Assembly: GCA_964650405.1 (NCBI GenBank)
Contig: CAZYTO010000062.1
Span: 1 to 21,872 of the forward strand
Length of the DNA: 21,872 bases
Source of the DNA: CAZYTO01 sp964650405
Lineage (GTDB): Bacteria > Acidobacteriota > Thermoanaerobaculia > Gp7-AA8
Direction of reading: 5' to 3'
The translations under genes were made by a program, and so were the position numbers. How positions within the stretch are numbered: position 1 is the first letter of the stretch; each line of letters begins with the position of its first letter. Below, piece after piece: positions 16,211 through 21,872 of this stretch. The notes under the pieces are model-generated. The model was not told the origin of the DNA. It worked only from the letters and a program-made list of their open reading frames with translations, and ran no database searches.

Positions 16211-17584
16211 ATGATCCTGATCGTCGACGACGATGCGTCCATCACGGCATCGCTGGCCCTGCTCCTGAAGCAGCATGGCTATGCCTCGCAGCCGGTGCAT
16301 ACGCCGGACGAGGCGCTGGCGATCTTCCGTCAGGAGCGCCCGTCGCTCGTCATCCAGGACATGAACTTCTCCCGGCAGACGACCGGCGCCGAGGGGCTGG
16401 AGCTGTTGTCGCGGTTGCGGACGCTCGAGCCGCGGGTGCCGGTGATTCTCCTGACGGCGTGGGGCTCGATCGAGCTGGCCGTGGAAGGGATGAAGCGCGG
16501 CGCCGCCGACTTCATCACCAAGCCGTGGTCGAACGCACAGGTCGTGCAGTCGGTGGAGACGGCCCTCGGCCTGCAGCAGGCACGCGCCGGCGCCGGGGAA
16601 GCCCCCAGCCGCGTCGAGCTCGACGAGCGCTACGACTTCTCGAGCATCATCGGCAGCGACCCGAAGATGCTGCGGGTGCTCGACCTGGCCGGCCGCGTGG
16701 CGCCGACCGACGCCTCGGTGCTGATCACAGGCGAGAGCGGCACCGGGAAGGAGCTGATCGCCGAGGCGGTGCACCGCAACAGCCGCCGCCGGGACCGCAC
16801 GTTCGTGAAAGTGAACCTGGGCGGCATCTCGCCGACGCTGTTCGAGAGCGAGCTGTTCGGCCACGTGCGGGGCGCCTTCACCGACGCGCGTCAGGATCGC
16901 AAGGGGCGATTCGAGACGTCAGACGGCGGCACGATCTTCCTCGACGAGATCGGCGAGCTCGATCCAGCCTCCCAGGTGAAGCTGCTCCGCGTCCTGCAGG
17001 ACCGGACCTACGAAGTCCTCGGCTCCAGCCGCACGCGCAGCGTCGACGTGCGGGTCATCTCCGCGACCAACCGCCCCCTGCCGGAGCTCGTGGCCCGCGG
17101 CGGCTTCCGCGAAGATCTGCTCTATCGCCTCAACCTCATCACCGTCACTCTGCCGCCCCTGCGCGAGCGCCGGAGCGACATCCCCCGGCTGGCCTCGCAC
17201 TTCCTGCGCCGCAGTGCGCAGCAGTACGGCGTGGAGGTGGAGGCGATCACTCCGCGGGCCATGGAATGGCTGAAGGCCCAGCCGTGGCCGGGCAACATCC
17301 GGCAACTGCGGCAATTGCTGGAGCGGGCCGTACTCATCCGCGGCGCCCGCGAGCTCGACGTCGACGACGTCATGGCCGTCCGCGACTTCGAAGCGCCTCC
17401 GGCCGAGTCCTCGCTCCCCGAGGCCGGCAGCATGACCCTCGACGAGATCGAGCGGCAGATGATTCTCAAGTGCATGCGCCACTTCGAAGGCAACATCTCC
17501 CGCGTCGCTGAAGCCCTCGGCCTGAGCCGGGCCGCCCTCTACCGCCGGCTGGAACGGCACGGCATGAGGACCGAGGAAGGCTGA
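16211..17584 (+). CDS. NtrC-family sigma-54-dependent response regulator
   Basis: A 457-residue activator. The receiver (1-120) has acceptor Asp50 in VIQDMNF, Thr in LLTAWGS and Lys104 in ITKPW. The AAA+ domain has Walker A GESGTGKE (174-181), sigma-54 contact loop GAFTDA (221-226), Walker B FLDE, and ATNRPL and NLITVTLPPLRER further on. A C-terminal Fis-type helix-turn-helix lies at about 413-452 (NISRVAEALGLSRAALYRRL). The loop reads GAFTDA instead of the usual GAFTGA. It probably activates the -24/-12 promoter at 11696 under control of the kinase downstream. The start could instead be GTG 16139, which has a GGAG 7 bases upstream and would add 24 residues encoded by the hairpin; I prefer ATG 16211 because the receiver begins right there (MILIVDDD). 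Confidence 0.94.
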   Translation: MILIVDDDASITASLALLLKQHGYASQPVHTPDEALAIFRQERPSLVIQDMNFSRQTTGAEGLELLSRLRTLEPRVPVILLTAWGSIELAVEGMKRGAADFITKPWSNAQVVQSVETALGLQQARAGAGEAPSRVELDERYDFSSIIGSDPKMLRVLDLAGRVAPTDASVLITGESGTGKELIAEAVHRNSRRRDRTFVKVNLGGISPTLFESELFGHVRGAFTDARQDRKGRFETSDGGTIFLDEIGELDPASQVKLLRVLQDRTYEVLGSSRTRSVDVRVISATNRPLPELVARGGFREDLLYRLNLITVTLPPLRERRSDIPRLASHFLRRSAQQYGVEVEAITPRAMEWLKAQPWPGNIRQLRQLLERAVLIRGARELDVDDVMAVRDFEAPPAESSLPEAGSMTLDEIERQMILKCMRHFEGNISRVAEALGLSRAALYRRLERHGMRTEEG

Positions 17585-17592
17585 GGGGACCG

Positions 17593-17674
17593 GAAGGCTG
17601 AAAGGCTTGAACGGCCGAAAGGAGAACCCATGGACTGCCTGTGACCCTTTCAGCCTTCCAGCCTTTCAGCCTTC
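17593..17674 (+). repeat. Octamer-built fold-back array after the activator stop
   Basis: Arm 1 (17593-17622) is built from AAGGCTGA-like octamers. Arm 2 (17645-17674) is its complement, CTTTCAGC/CTTCCAGC units. By eye the 30-base arms match at about 27 positions, with a 22-base loop. The activator's last codons, GAA GGC TGA, carry the same GAAGGCTGA motif as the unit. A second dyad, CTGTGAC (17639-17645) with GTCACAG (17676-17682), brackets arm 2 and could form a competing fold or a protein site before the kinase gene. Confidence 0.85.
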
Positions 17675-17727
17675 TGTCACAGCCGCGTTCTCGACTTTAG
17701 GTACAAGGCCGTTTCATCCTTAGGGCC

Positions 17728-18996
17728 ATGTCGCTTCGCACGAAGATCATCGTCTGGTTCATCGCGCTGCACGTCGTCTTCGCGGTGGCGGCGGTGTTCG
17801 TGTTGCTGGAAAACCCCTTGCTGCTCTTCGCGGTGGAGGCGTGCTTTGCAGTCTCGATCATCGTCAGCGTGCGGCTGGTGCGTGCGTTGTTCGTGCCGCT
17901 CGAACTGATCCGGACGGGCGCCGACCTGATGGCGGAGCGCGACTTCACCTCGCGCTTCGTTCCGGTGGGGCAGCCGGAGATGGACCGGCTCATCGGGATT
18001 TACAACGACATGGTCGACCGCCTGCGGGAGGAGCGGCTGGCCGCGGAGGAGCAGCATCAGCTCCTGCAACAGATCGTGAAGGCCTCGCCCAGCGGCATCG
18101 TCATCTGCGACTTCGACGGACACATTCAGCAGACCAACCCTTCCGCGGAGAGGCTGCTGCGCGAGCCGGGCATCCGGGAACGGGTAGAGGCGGGCGCCCT
18201 GGCGGCGCCGGCGGGCGACGGGCCGGCGTCGACCCTGGTCGTTGTGGGCGCGCGCCGGCTGCGGATCCTTCGCACGGAGTTCCGCGACCGCGGCTTCGTC
18301 AAGAGCTTCTACCTTCTGGAAGAGCTGACCGAGGAGCTGCGGCTGACGGAGAAGGCGGCCTACGAAAAGCTGATCCGGATGATGTCGCACGAAGTGAACA
18401 ACTCCGTGGGCGCGGTGCGATCGCTGCTGGACTCGCTGTTGCGGTACGGCGAACAGATCGGTGAAGCAGACCGCGGCGATTTCGTCTCCGCGCTGGCCAT
18501 CGCCTCGGCACGCATCGACAGCCTCAATCGCTTCATGGGCGGATTCGCGGACGTGGTGCGGCTGCCGCCGCCGCACCCGGCGGACACGGACCTCGACGCG
18601 GTCATCGAGTCGATCGCCGCGCTGCTCCGGCCGGAGATGGAGCAGCGCGGGATCGCTCTCGGCCTCGATCTCGCCCGCAACGGACCGGTGCGCGTGGACC
18701 GCCACCAGATCGAGCAGGTCCTCCTGAACATCCTGCGGAACGCCATGGAGTCGATCGGCAGCAACGGCCGGATCGACGTGGTCTGGCGTGACGGCGTGCT
18801 GTCGGTGCGCGACAGCGGCGGGGGAATCGACCGGCGCAACGAGAACGAGCTCTTCACGCCGTTCTTCACCACGAAACGCGACGGCCGCGGCCTCGGCCTG
18901 ACCATCGTCTCGGAGATCCTCACCAACCACCGGGCCCGCTTCACGCTGCAGAACCGGGAAGGGGGAGGGGCGGAGTTTCGGATCAGCTTCTGTTGA
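17728..18996 (+). CDS. Membrane sensor histidine kinase (NtrB/NtrY-like), partner of the activator
   Basis: A 422-residue kinase. Two N-terminal hydrophobic segments (about 7-27 and 30-50) are separated by only a few residues, so there is almost no periplasmic sensor. A HAMP-like linker (RLVRALFVPLELIRTGADLM), coiled coil and PAS-like domain (about 112-200, ASPSGIVICDFDG) follow. The phospho-acceptor is His221 in MMSHEVNNSVGAV. The ATP domain has LLNILRNAMESI (N338), DSGGGI (362-367) and GRGLGL (386-391). The short sensor suggests it reads the membrane or cytoplasm, for instance the state of the pump or envelope. It lies 143 bases after the activator gene, across the octamer hairpin, so it may have its own promoter; none is obvious. 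Pairing is inferred from adjacency, which is the usual arrangement in these efflux loci. Confidence 0.92.
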   Translation: MSLRTKIIVWFIALHVVFAVAAVFVLLENPLLLFAVEACFAVSIIVSVRLVRALFVPLELIRTGADLMAERDFTSRFVPVGQPEMDRLIGIYNDMVDRLREERLAAEEQHQLLQQIVKASPSGIVICDFDGHIQQTNPSAERLLREPGIRERVEAGALAAPAGDGPASTLVVVGARRLRILRTEFRDRGFVKSFYLLEELTEELRLTEKAAYEKLIRMMSHEVNNSVGAVRSLLDSLLRYGEQIGEADRGDFVSALAIASARIDSLNRFMGGFADVVRLPPPHPADTDLDAVIESIAALLRPEMEQRGIALGLDLARNGPVRVDRHQIEQVLLNILRNAMESIGSNGRIDVVWRDGVLSVRDSGGGIDRRNENELFTPFFTTKRDGRGLGLTIVSEILTNHRARFTLQNREGGGAEFRISFC

Positions 18997-19026
18997 TCGG
19001 CGACACCGCAGCAGAAAATCACAAGG

Positions 19027-19223
19027 ATGAAACTGCGGGTCCTACTCGAACCAAGCGATGACGGAGGGTACGCGGTCAGTGTCCCGGGTTGCCGGGCTGC
19101 ATCAGTGAAGGCGATACTCGCGCGGAAGCGTTGAAAAACATTCGCGAGGCGATCAACCTTTACCTGGAGCCTGCGGATGAGGACGTACCGCGTGGCGCTG
19201 AAGTCGCTGAATTGGTCGTGTGA
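19027..19223 (+). pseudogene. hicB-like antitoxin gene with a one-base frame break
   Basis: From ATG 19027 the product reads like HicB (MKLRVLLEPSDDGGYAVSVPG) and then falls into a short wrong frame ending at 19134-19136. In the -1 frame the rest of HicB continues to 19223 (PGCISEGDTRAEALKNIREA, then INLYLEPADEDVPRGAEVAE). The switch occurs at 19089, as if one T were missing from GGTTTG. The bases 19083-19089 spell C CCG GGT, which fits the X XXY YYZ slippery pattern in the correct register. So a decayed gene, a sequencing error or programmed -1 frameshifting are all possible; decay or error is most likely. No hicA partner on this strand. Confidence 0.75.
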
Positions 19224-19235
19224 CAGGCTGCGCGC

Positions 19236-19475
19236 TCAGCTATGTCGGTGGCCACGAACAATCTCGAGCATATGCTCGAACTCCTTGCGGCTCAGCCCGA
19301 GGGTGCGCATATTCGAGCGAACGGTGTCCTCGCCCAGATCCTTGTCCATTTTGATCACGATCGGCCGAGCCATGCCCGCGCGCGTCATGATCAAGTGATC
19401 ACCCTTCGTTCGCACTTCGATACAACCTGCGAGCTTGAATACGTCCCGCAGTTCCTGCCACGACACTCGTCTCAC
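19236..19475 (-). CDS. hicA: HicA-like toxin (predicted mRNA interferase)
   Basis: A 79-residue double-stranded-RNA-binding-fold toxin of the HicA/YcfA type, expected to cleave mRNA when free. The order of motifs fits: SWQELRDVFKLAGCIEVRTK, the catalytic His27 in GDHLIMTR, a PIVIKMDKDLGEDTVRSNMR strand-helix, and LGLSRKEFEHML. It starts at a GTG that overlaps the stop of the preceding hicB by four bases (GTGA). The order antitoxin then toxin is the less common of the two known hic arrangements. Its 3' end faces the broken hicB, with 12 bases between them. The catalytic His is present, so the toxin looks intact. Confidence 0.82.
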   Translation of the reverse strand: MRRVSWQELRDVFKLAGCIEVRTKGDHLIMTRAGMARPIVIKMDKDLGEDTVRSNMRTLGLSRKEFEHMLEIVRGHRHS

Positions 19476-19831
19476 GCAGTCGCACCGAGAAGAGCCGCAC
19501 CTTCGTAAGCTGGGATCTTGAGATGTATCTCGAAGCGGTCACCGAGGACGCTGTTTTGGCCGTCGTTCGTGCGCGAGCCATTCCTGGATCTTCGAGAGGC
19601 GCTCTGCGATGGTCGAAAATTCGCCTCGCGCAGCGCTTGGTCGAGGACGCCGCGCTCGACGCAGCTTTCAAACCACAGCTCGACCGCCTCACGGAGGCAT
19701 CGTTGGGCATCATCAGCATCTCTGCCTTGCGATACCACGCCTACCATCGGACAGGTAGCGATCCAACGTCGCGAGGTATCGCGACGAACGAACGCCTGAA
19801 GGTGAATGTCGAGCGCAATCGATTCAGTCAT
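19472..19831 (-). CDS. hicB: HicB-like antitoxin
   Basis: A 119-residue partner of the HicA-like gene. The N-terminal half has the partial RNase-H fold typical of HicB: IALDIHLQAFVRRDTSRRWI, ATCPMVGVVSQGRDADDAQ, RCLREAVELWFESCVERG. The acidic/glycine turn is weaker than in canonical members. The C-terminal part is Arg/Ser-rich and shows no clear ribbon-helix-helix or helix-turn-helix, so autoregulation is uncertain. I chose ATG 19831 because it begins the conserved strand; the frame stays open to 19888, with other Met codons, but that stretch looks non-coding. It lies 56 bases downstream of the transglycosylase gene on the same strand, so it could be read through from it. Confidence 0.72.
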   Translation of the reverse strand: MTESIALDIHLQAFVRRDTSRRWIATCPMVGVVSQGRDADDAQRCLREAVELWFESCVERGVLDQALREANFRPSQSASRRSRNGSRTNDGQNSVLGDRFEIHLKIPAYEGAALLGATA

Positions 19832-19887
19832 ATTCGAACCAACGGCTGTCTGCGGCATCGTATGCCGGTGCTGACACGCGGGCAACA

Positions 19888-21021
19888 CTACATCGCCGGC
19901 GCGACGGTCACCCGCCGGTCGCGCTGGGTCAGCGAAACGACGGCCCCGTCGAGACGGCGGCGCATCATCGGCACCTTGCGCATGTAGTTCTCCGTCTCCG
20001 GCAGGTAGGTGATCAGCCGGGCCAGCATGCGCTTCACGTTGTGCGAGCCGCCGTTATAGAGCGCCGCGGTGAGCTCCTCCGTGCGGGCGGGAGAGCTGGA
20101 GTCGAGCACGGCCGCCTCGCTGGCCTTGCGGGCCACGTGATGGACGAGGAAGTCGGCCATGATGTACGGCGAGAAGCGGGCGTCGAGCTTCTGGGCGAGA
20201 TACTCGCCGGCGGCATACGGCATCTGGCGGCGGACGGCACGCGGATTGGCCCGGAAGTGCTTTGCCAGGACCCGGTCGCGCGCATGGGCGAGGTCGTGCT
20301 GGTAGCGCCCCCAGGCCACGTTCTGGGTGCGGAGCATCCCGCGGTACTCGTTGCGGGCGCCGTCGCGCAGGTTCTTCAGAGCCACGAGATTTCCGCTGTC
20401 GAGGAGGCGGCCGAGAGTCTCCAGCACTTCCAGGTTGTGCGCGTCTCGGGCCTGGATCGAGTCGAAGTAGGCGTCGTTGGCGAACGGCCCGAGGAGCTGC
20501 AGATCGTCGACGCTTTCGCGCCGCAGTTGCATGGCCGAGGCGAGAAGCTCCTTCGCCTCGTCGACGGGCCGGTGGTCGTCGAGCACCATCGTGGCGATGA
20601 CGTCGGCGTCGTGCAGCGGCTTCTTCATGATGTAGGCGCGCGCGCCGGTGAGGTAATCCTTGGTGACGAACAGTTTTCCGTCGAGCCGTTCCTGCCGGTA
20701 CGCCACCGGCGTGGCCTGGGCCAGACCGACGGCGCCGGCCTCGGAGACGTCGAGCACGTCGCCGGTCGTCTCGGCGTAGGCGATGGAGAGCAGCAGCGTC
20801 ACGGGAGGAGAGCCCGGCGTCTTGCCTGCGGTGGCCTCCATGAGGTTCACGAGCTCGGACGGGAAGTGGGTGTAGTGGCGCCCCAGCTCCTCGGCCAGCG
20901 CGATGCGGCCGGCCTTTGTGTGCGTCGCGGCGGGCGGAGGCGGACCAGGGACGGGTTCTTCGCCGGCCGCTGCTGCAGCAATGAGCAAACTGCCCAACAC
21001 CACACCGCACGCTCTGTTCAT
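19888..21021 (-). CDS. Exported lytic-transglycosylase-like (lysozyme-fold) protein
   Basis: A 377-residue protein with an N-terminal signal peptide (CGVVLGSLLIAAAAAG, cleavage near residue 20), so it acts in the periplasm. The SLT/lysozyme-type core is visible: LLLSIAYAETTGD with catalytic Glu84, then EAGAVGLAQATPVAYR. Late in the chain, LTAALYNGGSHNVKRML and LPETENYMRKVP correspond to the usual Tyr-Asn-Gly-Gly and NYV motifs. It is predicted to cleave peptidoglycan glycan strands. Between these blocks lies an insertion of about 200 mostly helical, charged residues (about 115-315) that is longer than in plain SLT domains, so the architecture is non-standard. The ATG at 21021 follows a GGAG about 12 bases upstream. 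A candidate promoter and dyad precede it. Confidence 0.85.
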   Translation of the reverse strand: MNRACGVVLGSLLIAAAAAGEEPVPGPPPPAATHTKAGRIALAEELGRHYTHFPSELVNLMEATAGKTPGSPPVTLLLSIAYAETTGDVLDVSEAGAVGLAQATPVAYRQERLDGKLFVTKDYLTGARAYIMKKPLHDADVIATMVLDDHRPVDEAKELLASAMQLRRESVDDLQLLGPFANDAYFDSIQARDAHNLEVLETLGRLLDSGNLVALKNLRDGARNEYRGMLRTQNVAWGRYQHDLAHARDRVLAKHFRANPRAVRRQMPYAAGEYLAQKLDARFSPYIMADFLVHHVARKASEAAVLDSSSPARTEELTAALYNGGSHNVKRMLARLITYLPETENYMRKVPMMRRRLDGAVVSLTQRDRRVTVAPAM

Positions 21022-21050
21022 GTTCGCGAGGCTCCGGACCGATTGAGGTT

Positions 21051-21081
21051 ATTGTAACCGGCCTCGGCCAGAACAGTGCAA
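21051..21081 (-). promoter_or_regulatory. Candidate promoter of the transglycosylase gene
   Basis: On the minus strand TTGCAC (21081-21076) and TACAAT (21056-21051) resemble sigma-70 -35 and -10 boxes. The 19-base spacer is longer than ideal. The ATG lies about 30 bases downstream of the -10 box. Confidence 0.35.
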
Positions 21082-21094
21082 CGAACGTGTTGCA
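21077..21094. promoter_or_regulatory. Palindrome over the -35 region (possible operator)
   Basis: TGCAAC-N6-GTTGCA is a perfect 6-bp inverted repeat that overlaps the proposed -35 box of the transglycosylase gene. It lies just outside the TCGC repeat array. A repressor binding here would block the promoter. Confidence 0.35.
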
Positions 21095-21097
21095 GGT

Positions 21098-21195
21098 TCG
21101 CTGGTCGCTGGTCGCTGGCGGATGTTCGCTGGCTGATGGCTGGTCGCTGGCGTCGTCTGTGTGACGCGAGCGATCAGCGACCAGCGATCAGCGAA
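21098..21195 (-). repeat. TCGC heptamer fold-back array after the methyltransferase stop
   Basis: On the minus strand the array begins on the base after the TGA stop, with TCGCTGA/TCGCTGG units at 7-base spacing. A GACGC/GCGTC tip stem (21163-21167 with 21150-21154, 8-base loop) follows, then the complementary CCAGCGA/TCAGCCA units as far as 21098. The units are the same as in the array at 4507-4567, some 16.6 kb away, but here both arms are present. Confidence 0.82.
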
Positions 21196-21789
21196 TCACT
21201 TCGTCTCCAGCTCCGCGGCGCCGGGTTGCAGGGGCGGGGCGAGCCAGAGGTACGGGCCGGCGCTGCGAAGGCCGGCGGTTTCGAACTGCTTGCGGTACCA
21301 GGAGGCGGGGCGGCGGATGAGGCCTTCGAGGTCGCCGACGATTTCGTCGCCGGCGGTGAGCACCTCCAGGAAGGCCACGCCGGCCGTCAGGCGAACGAGC
21401 TCGGGAAGGCCGCGGCGGACGTCCTCCTCGCGGAGGTAGTGCATGACGTCGGAGCAGATGACGAGGTCGAACGCGTGCGGCAAGCGGAGGGACGGCAGCT
21501 CGGCAAACGTGGCGCAACGGAGGTTGCGCTCCCTTCCGAAGCGGCGGACGGCGTATTCACTGGGGTCGATGCCGAGATAGCGGAGGCGCGGGCGGAGAGC
21601 CCGGAGGCGGGGCTGCCAGGCGCCTTCGCCGCAACCGACGTCGAGCACGCTGCGCAACTGGCGCCGCAGGAAGTACTCCACAGTGGCCAGGACGAGCGCC
21701 ACCTTGCGCTCGACGTCTCCGGCGGCATGGACCCGCCCGCGGCTGCGGTACCACTTGTCAAAGTAGGCCTGATCGTATTGTTTCGGCAC
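21196..21789 (-). CDS. Class I SAM-dependent methyltransferase
   Basis: A 197-residue Rossmann-fold methyltransferase. Motif I, VLDVGCGEG, lies at 48-56. The acidic residue closing strand 2 is Asp75 in YLGIDPSEYA. Motif IV, FDLVICSDVMHYLREEDV, lies near 107-124. The N-terminal YDQAYFDKWYRSRG is shared with a common group of uncharacterised small methyltransferases. The substrate (small molecule, lipid or other) cannot be read from sequence. The start is a GTG at 21789 with no visible Shine-Dalgarno; the frame is open to the window edge, but residues before it look non-coding, and the family usually begins a few residues before YD. It may be coupled to an upstream gene whose end is cut by the window. 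Confidence 0.88.
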   Translation of the reverse strand: MPKQYDQAYFDKWYRSRGRVHAAGDVERKVALVLATVEYFLRRQLRSVLDVGCGEGAWQPRLRALRPRLRYLGIDPSEYAVRRFGRERNLRCATFAELPSLRLPHAFDLVICSDVMHYLREEDVRRGLPELVRLTAGVAFLEVLTAGDEIVGDLEGLIRRPASWYRKQFETAGLRSAGPYLWLAPPLQPGAAELETK

Positions 21790-21871
21790 GGGAAGAGAAG
21801 TTGAGTTTCGCAGGACCGGCCGCGCCGGGCAACAGCCGCAGGTCGTCGGGGCAGGTGATATACGCGCCGCC
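21758..21871 (-). CDS. Possible C-terminal end of an unseen upstream gene
   Basis: A second minus-strand frame enters from the window edge and reads 37 residues with protein-like composition (GAYITCPDDLRLLPGAAG, then PAKLNFSSRAETIRSGLL) before a TGA at 21758. If real it would overlap the methyltransferase start by 32 bases. It is too short to identify. Confidence 0.22.
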   Translation of the reverse strand, partial: GGAYITCPDDLRLLPGAAGPAKLNFSSRAETIRSGLL

Positions 21872-21872
21872 C

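Noticed and set aside
19177..19398. Plus-strand frame overlapping hicA and the end of the broken hicB
   Set aside because: Antisense of the intact HicA-like gene, no family features; the real signal is the -1 frame of hicB.

Overview
The window is a GC-rich bacterial chromosome segment, densely packed with genes. Three things suggest an Acidobacteriota-like soil or sediment lineage: a divergent membrane pyrophosphatase, an efflux operon (adaptor, ATPase, two FtsX-type permeases) followed by a sigma-54 activator and a kinase, and strong G/C bias at third codon positions, which produces many long false antisense frames. This is inference; there is no rRNA or other marker gene. I see no tRNA, rRNA, CRISPR array, transposase or integrase.

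Layout. 1-2411: membrane proton-pumping pyrophosphatase, cut at its 5' end by the window edge, with a clear intrinsic terminator. 2590-4515: orphan hybrid histidine kinase (two PAS domains, kinase, receiver). 4593-7380 (minus): a tightly packed three-gene cassette of unknown function, consisting of a 733-residue beta-rich, Cys-containing protein without a signal peptide, a DUF1360-like small membrane protein with a CxxC motif, and an 87-residue protein that starts inside the DUF1360 gene behind a near-perfect Shine-Dalgarno. 7584-9068 (minus) and 9209-10771 (plus): methylmalonate-semialdehyde dehydrogenase and a divergent cationic-type amino acid permease. 10832-11604: a small protein plus a nucleotidyltransferase-fold protein with overlapping stop and start. 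11725-18996: efflux system of adaptor, ATPase and two permeases with 1-4 base overlaps, then an NtrC-type activator and its likely sensor kinase. A -24/-12 type promoter lies immediately before the adaptor, which suggests a self-contained circuit: kinase to activator to sigma-54 promoter to efflux operon. 19027-19831: a frame-broken hicB facing an intact hicB-hicA pair. 19888-21021 (minus): exported lytic-transglycosylase-like protein. 21196-21789 (minus): SAM-dependent methyltransferase.

The most striking non-coding pattern is a set of five gene-3'-end elements (4507-4567, 7487-7579, 16131-16200, 17593-17674, 21098-21195). Each is built from 7- or 8-base units. Four of them fold back as unit array, short loop, complementary array. 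The unit sequence differs from site to site, yet all lie within about 20 bases of a stop codon, and at two sites the stop codon itself belongs to the repeat unit. Together with the unknown 733-residue/DUF1360/87-residue cassette, this is the best candidate for something undescribed here.
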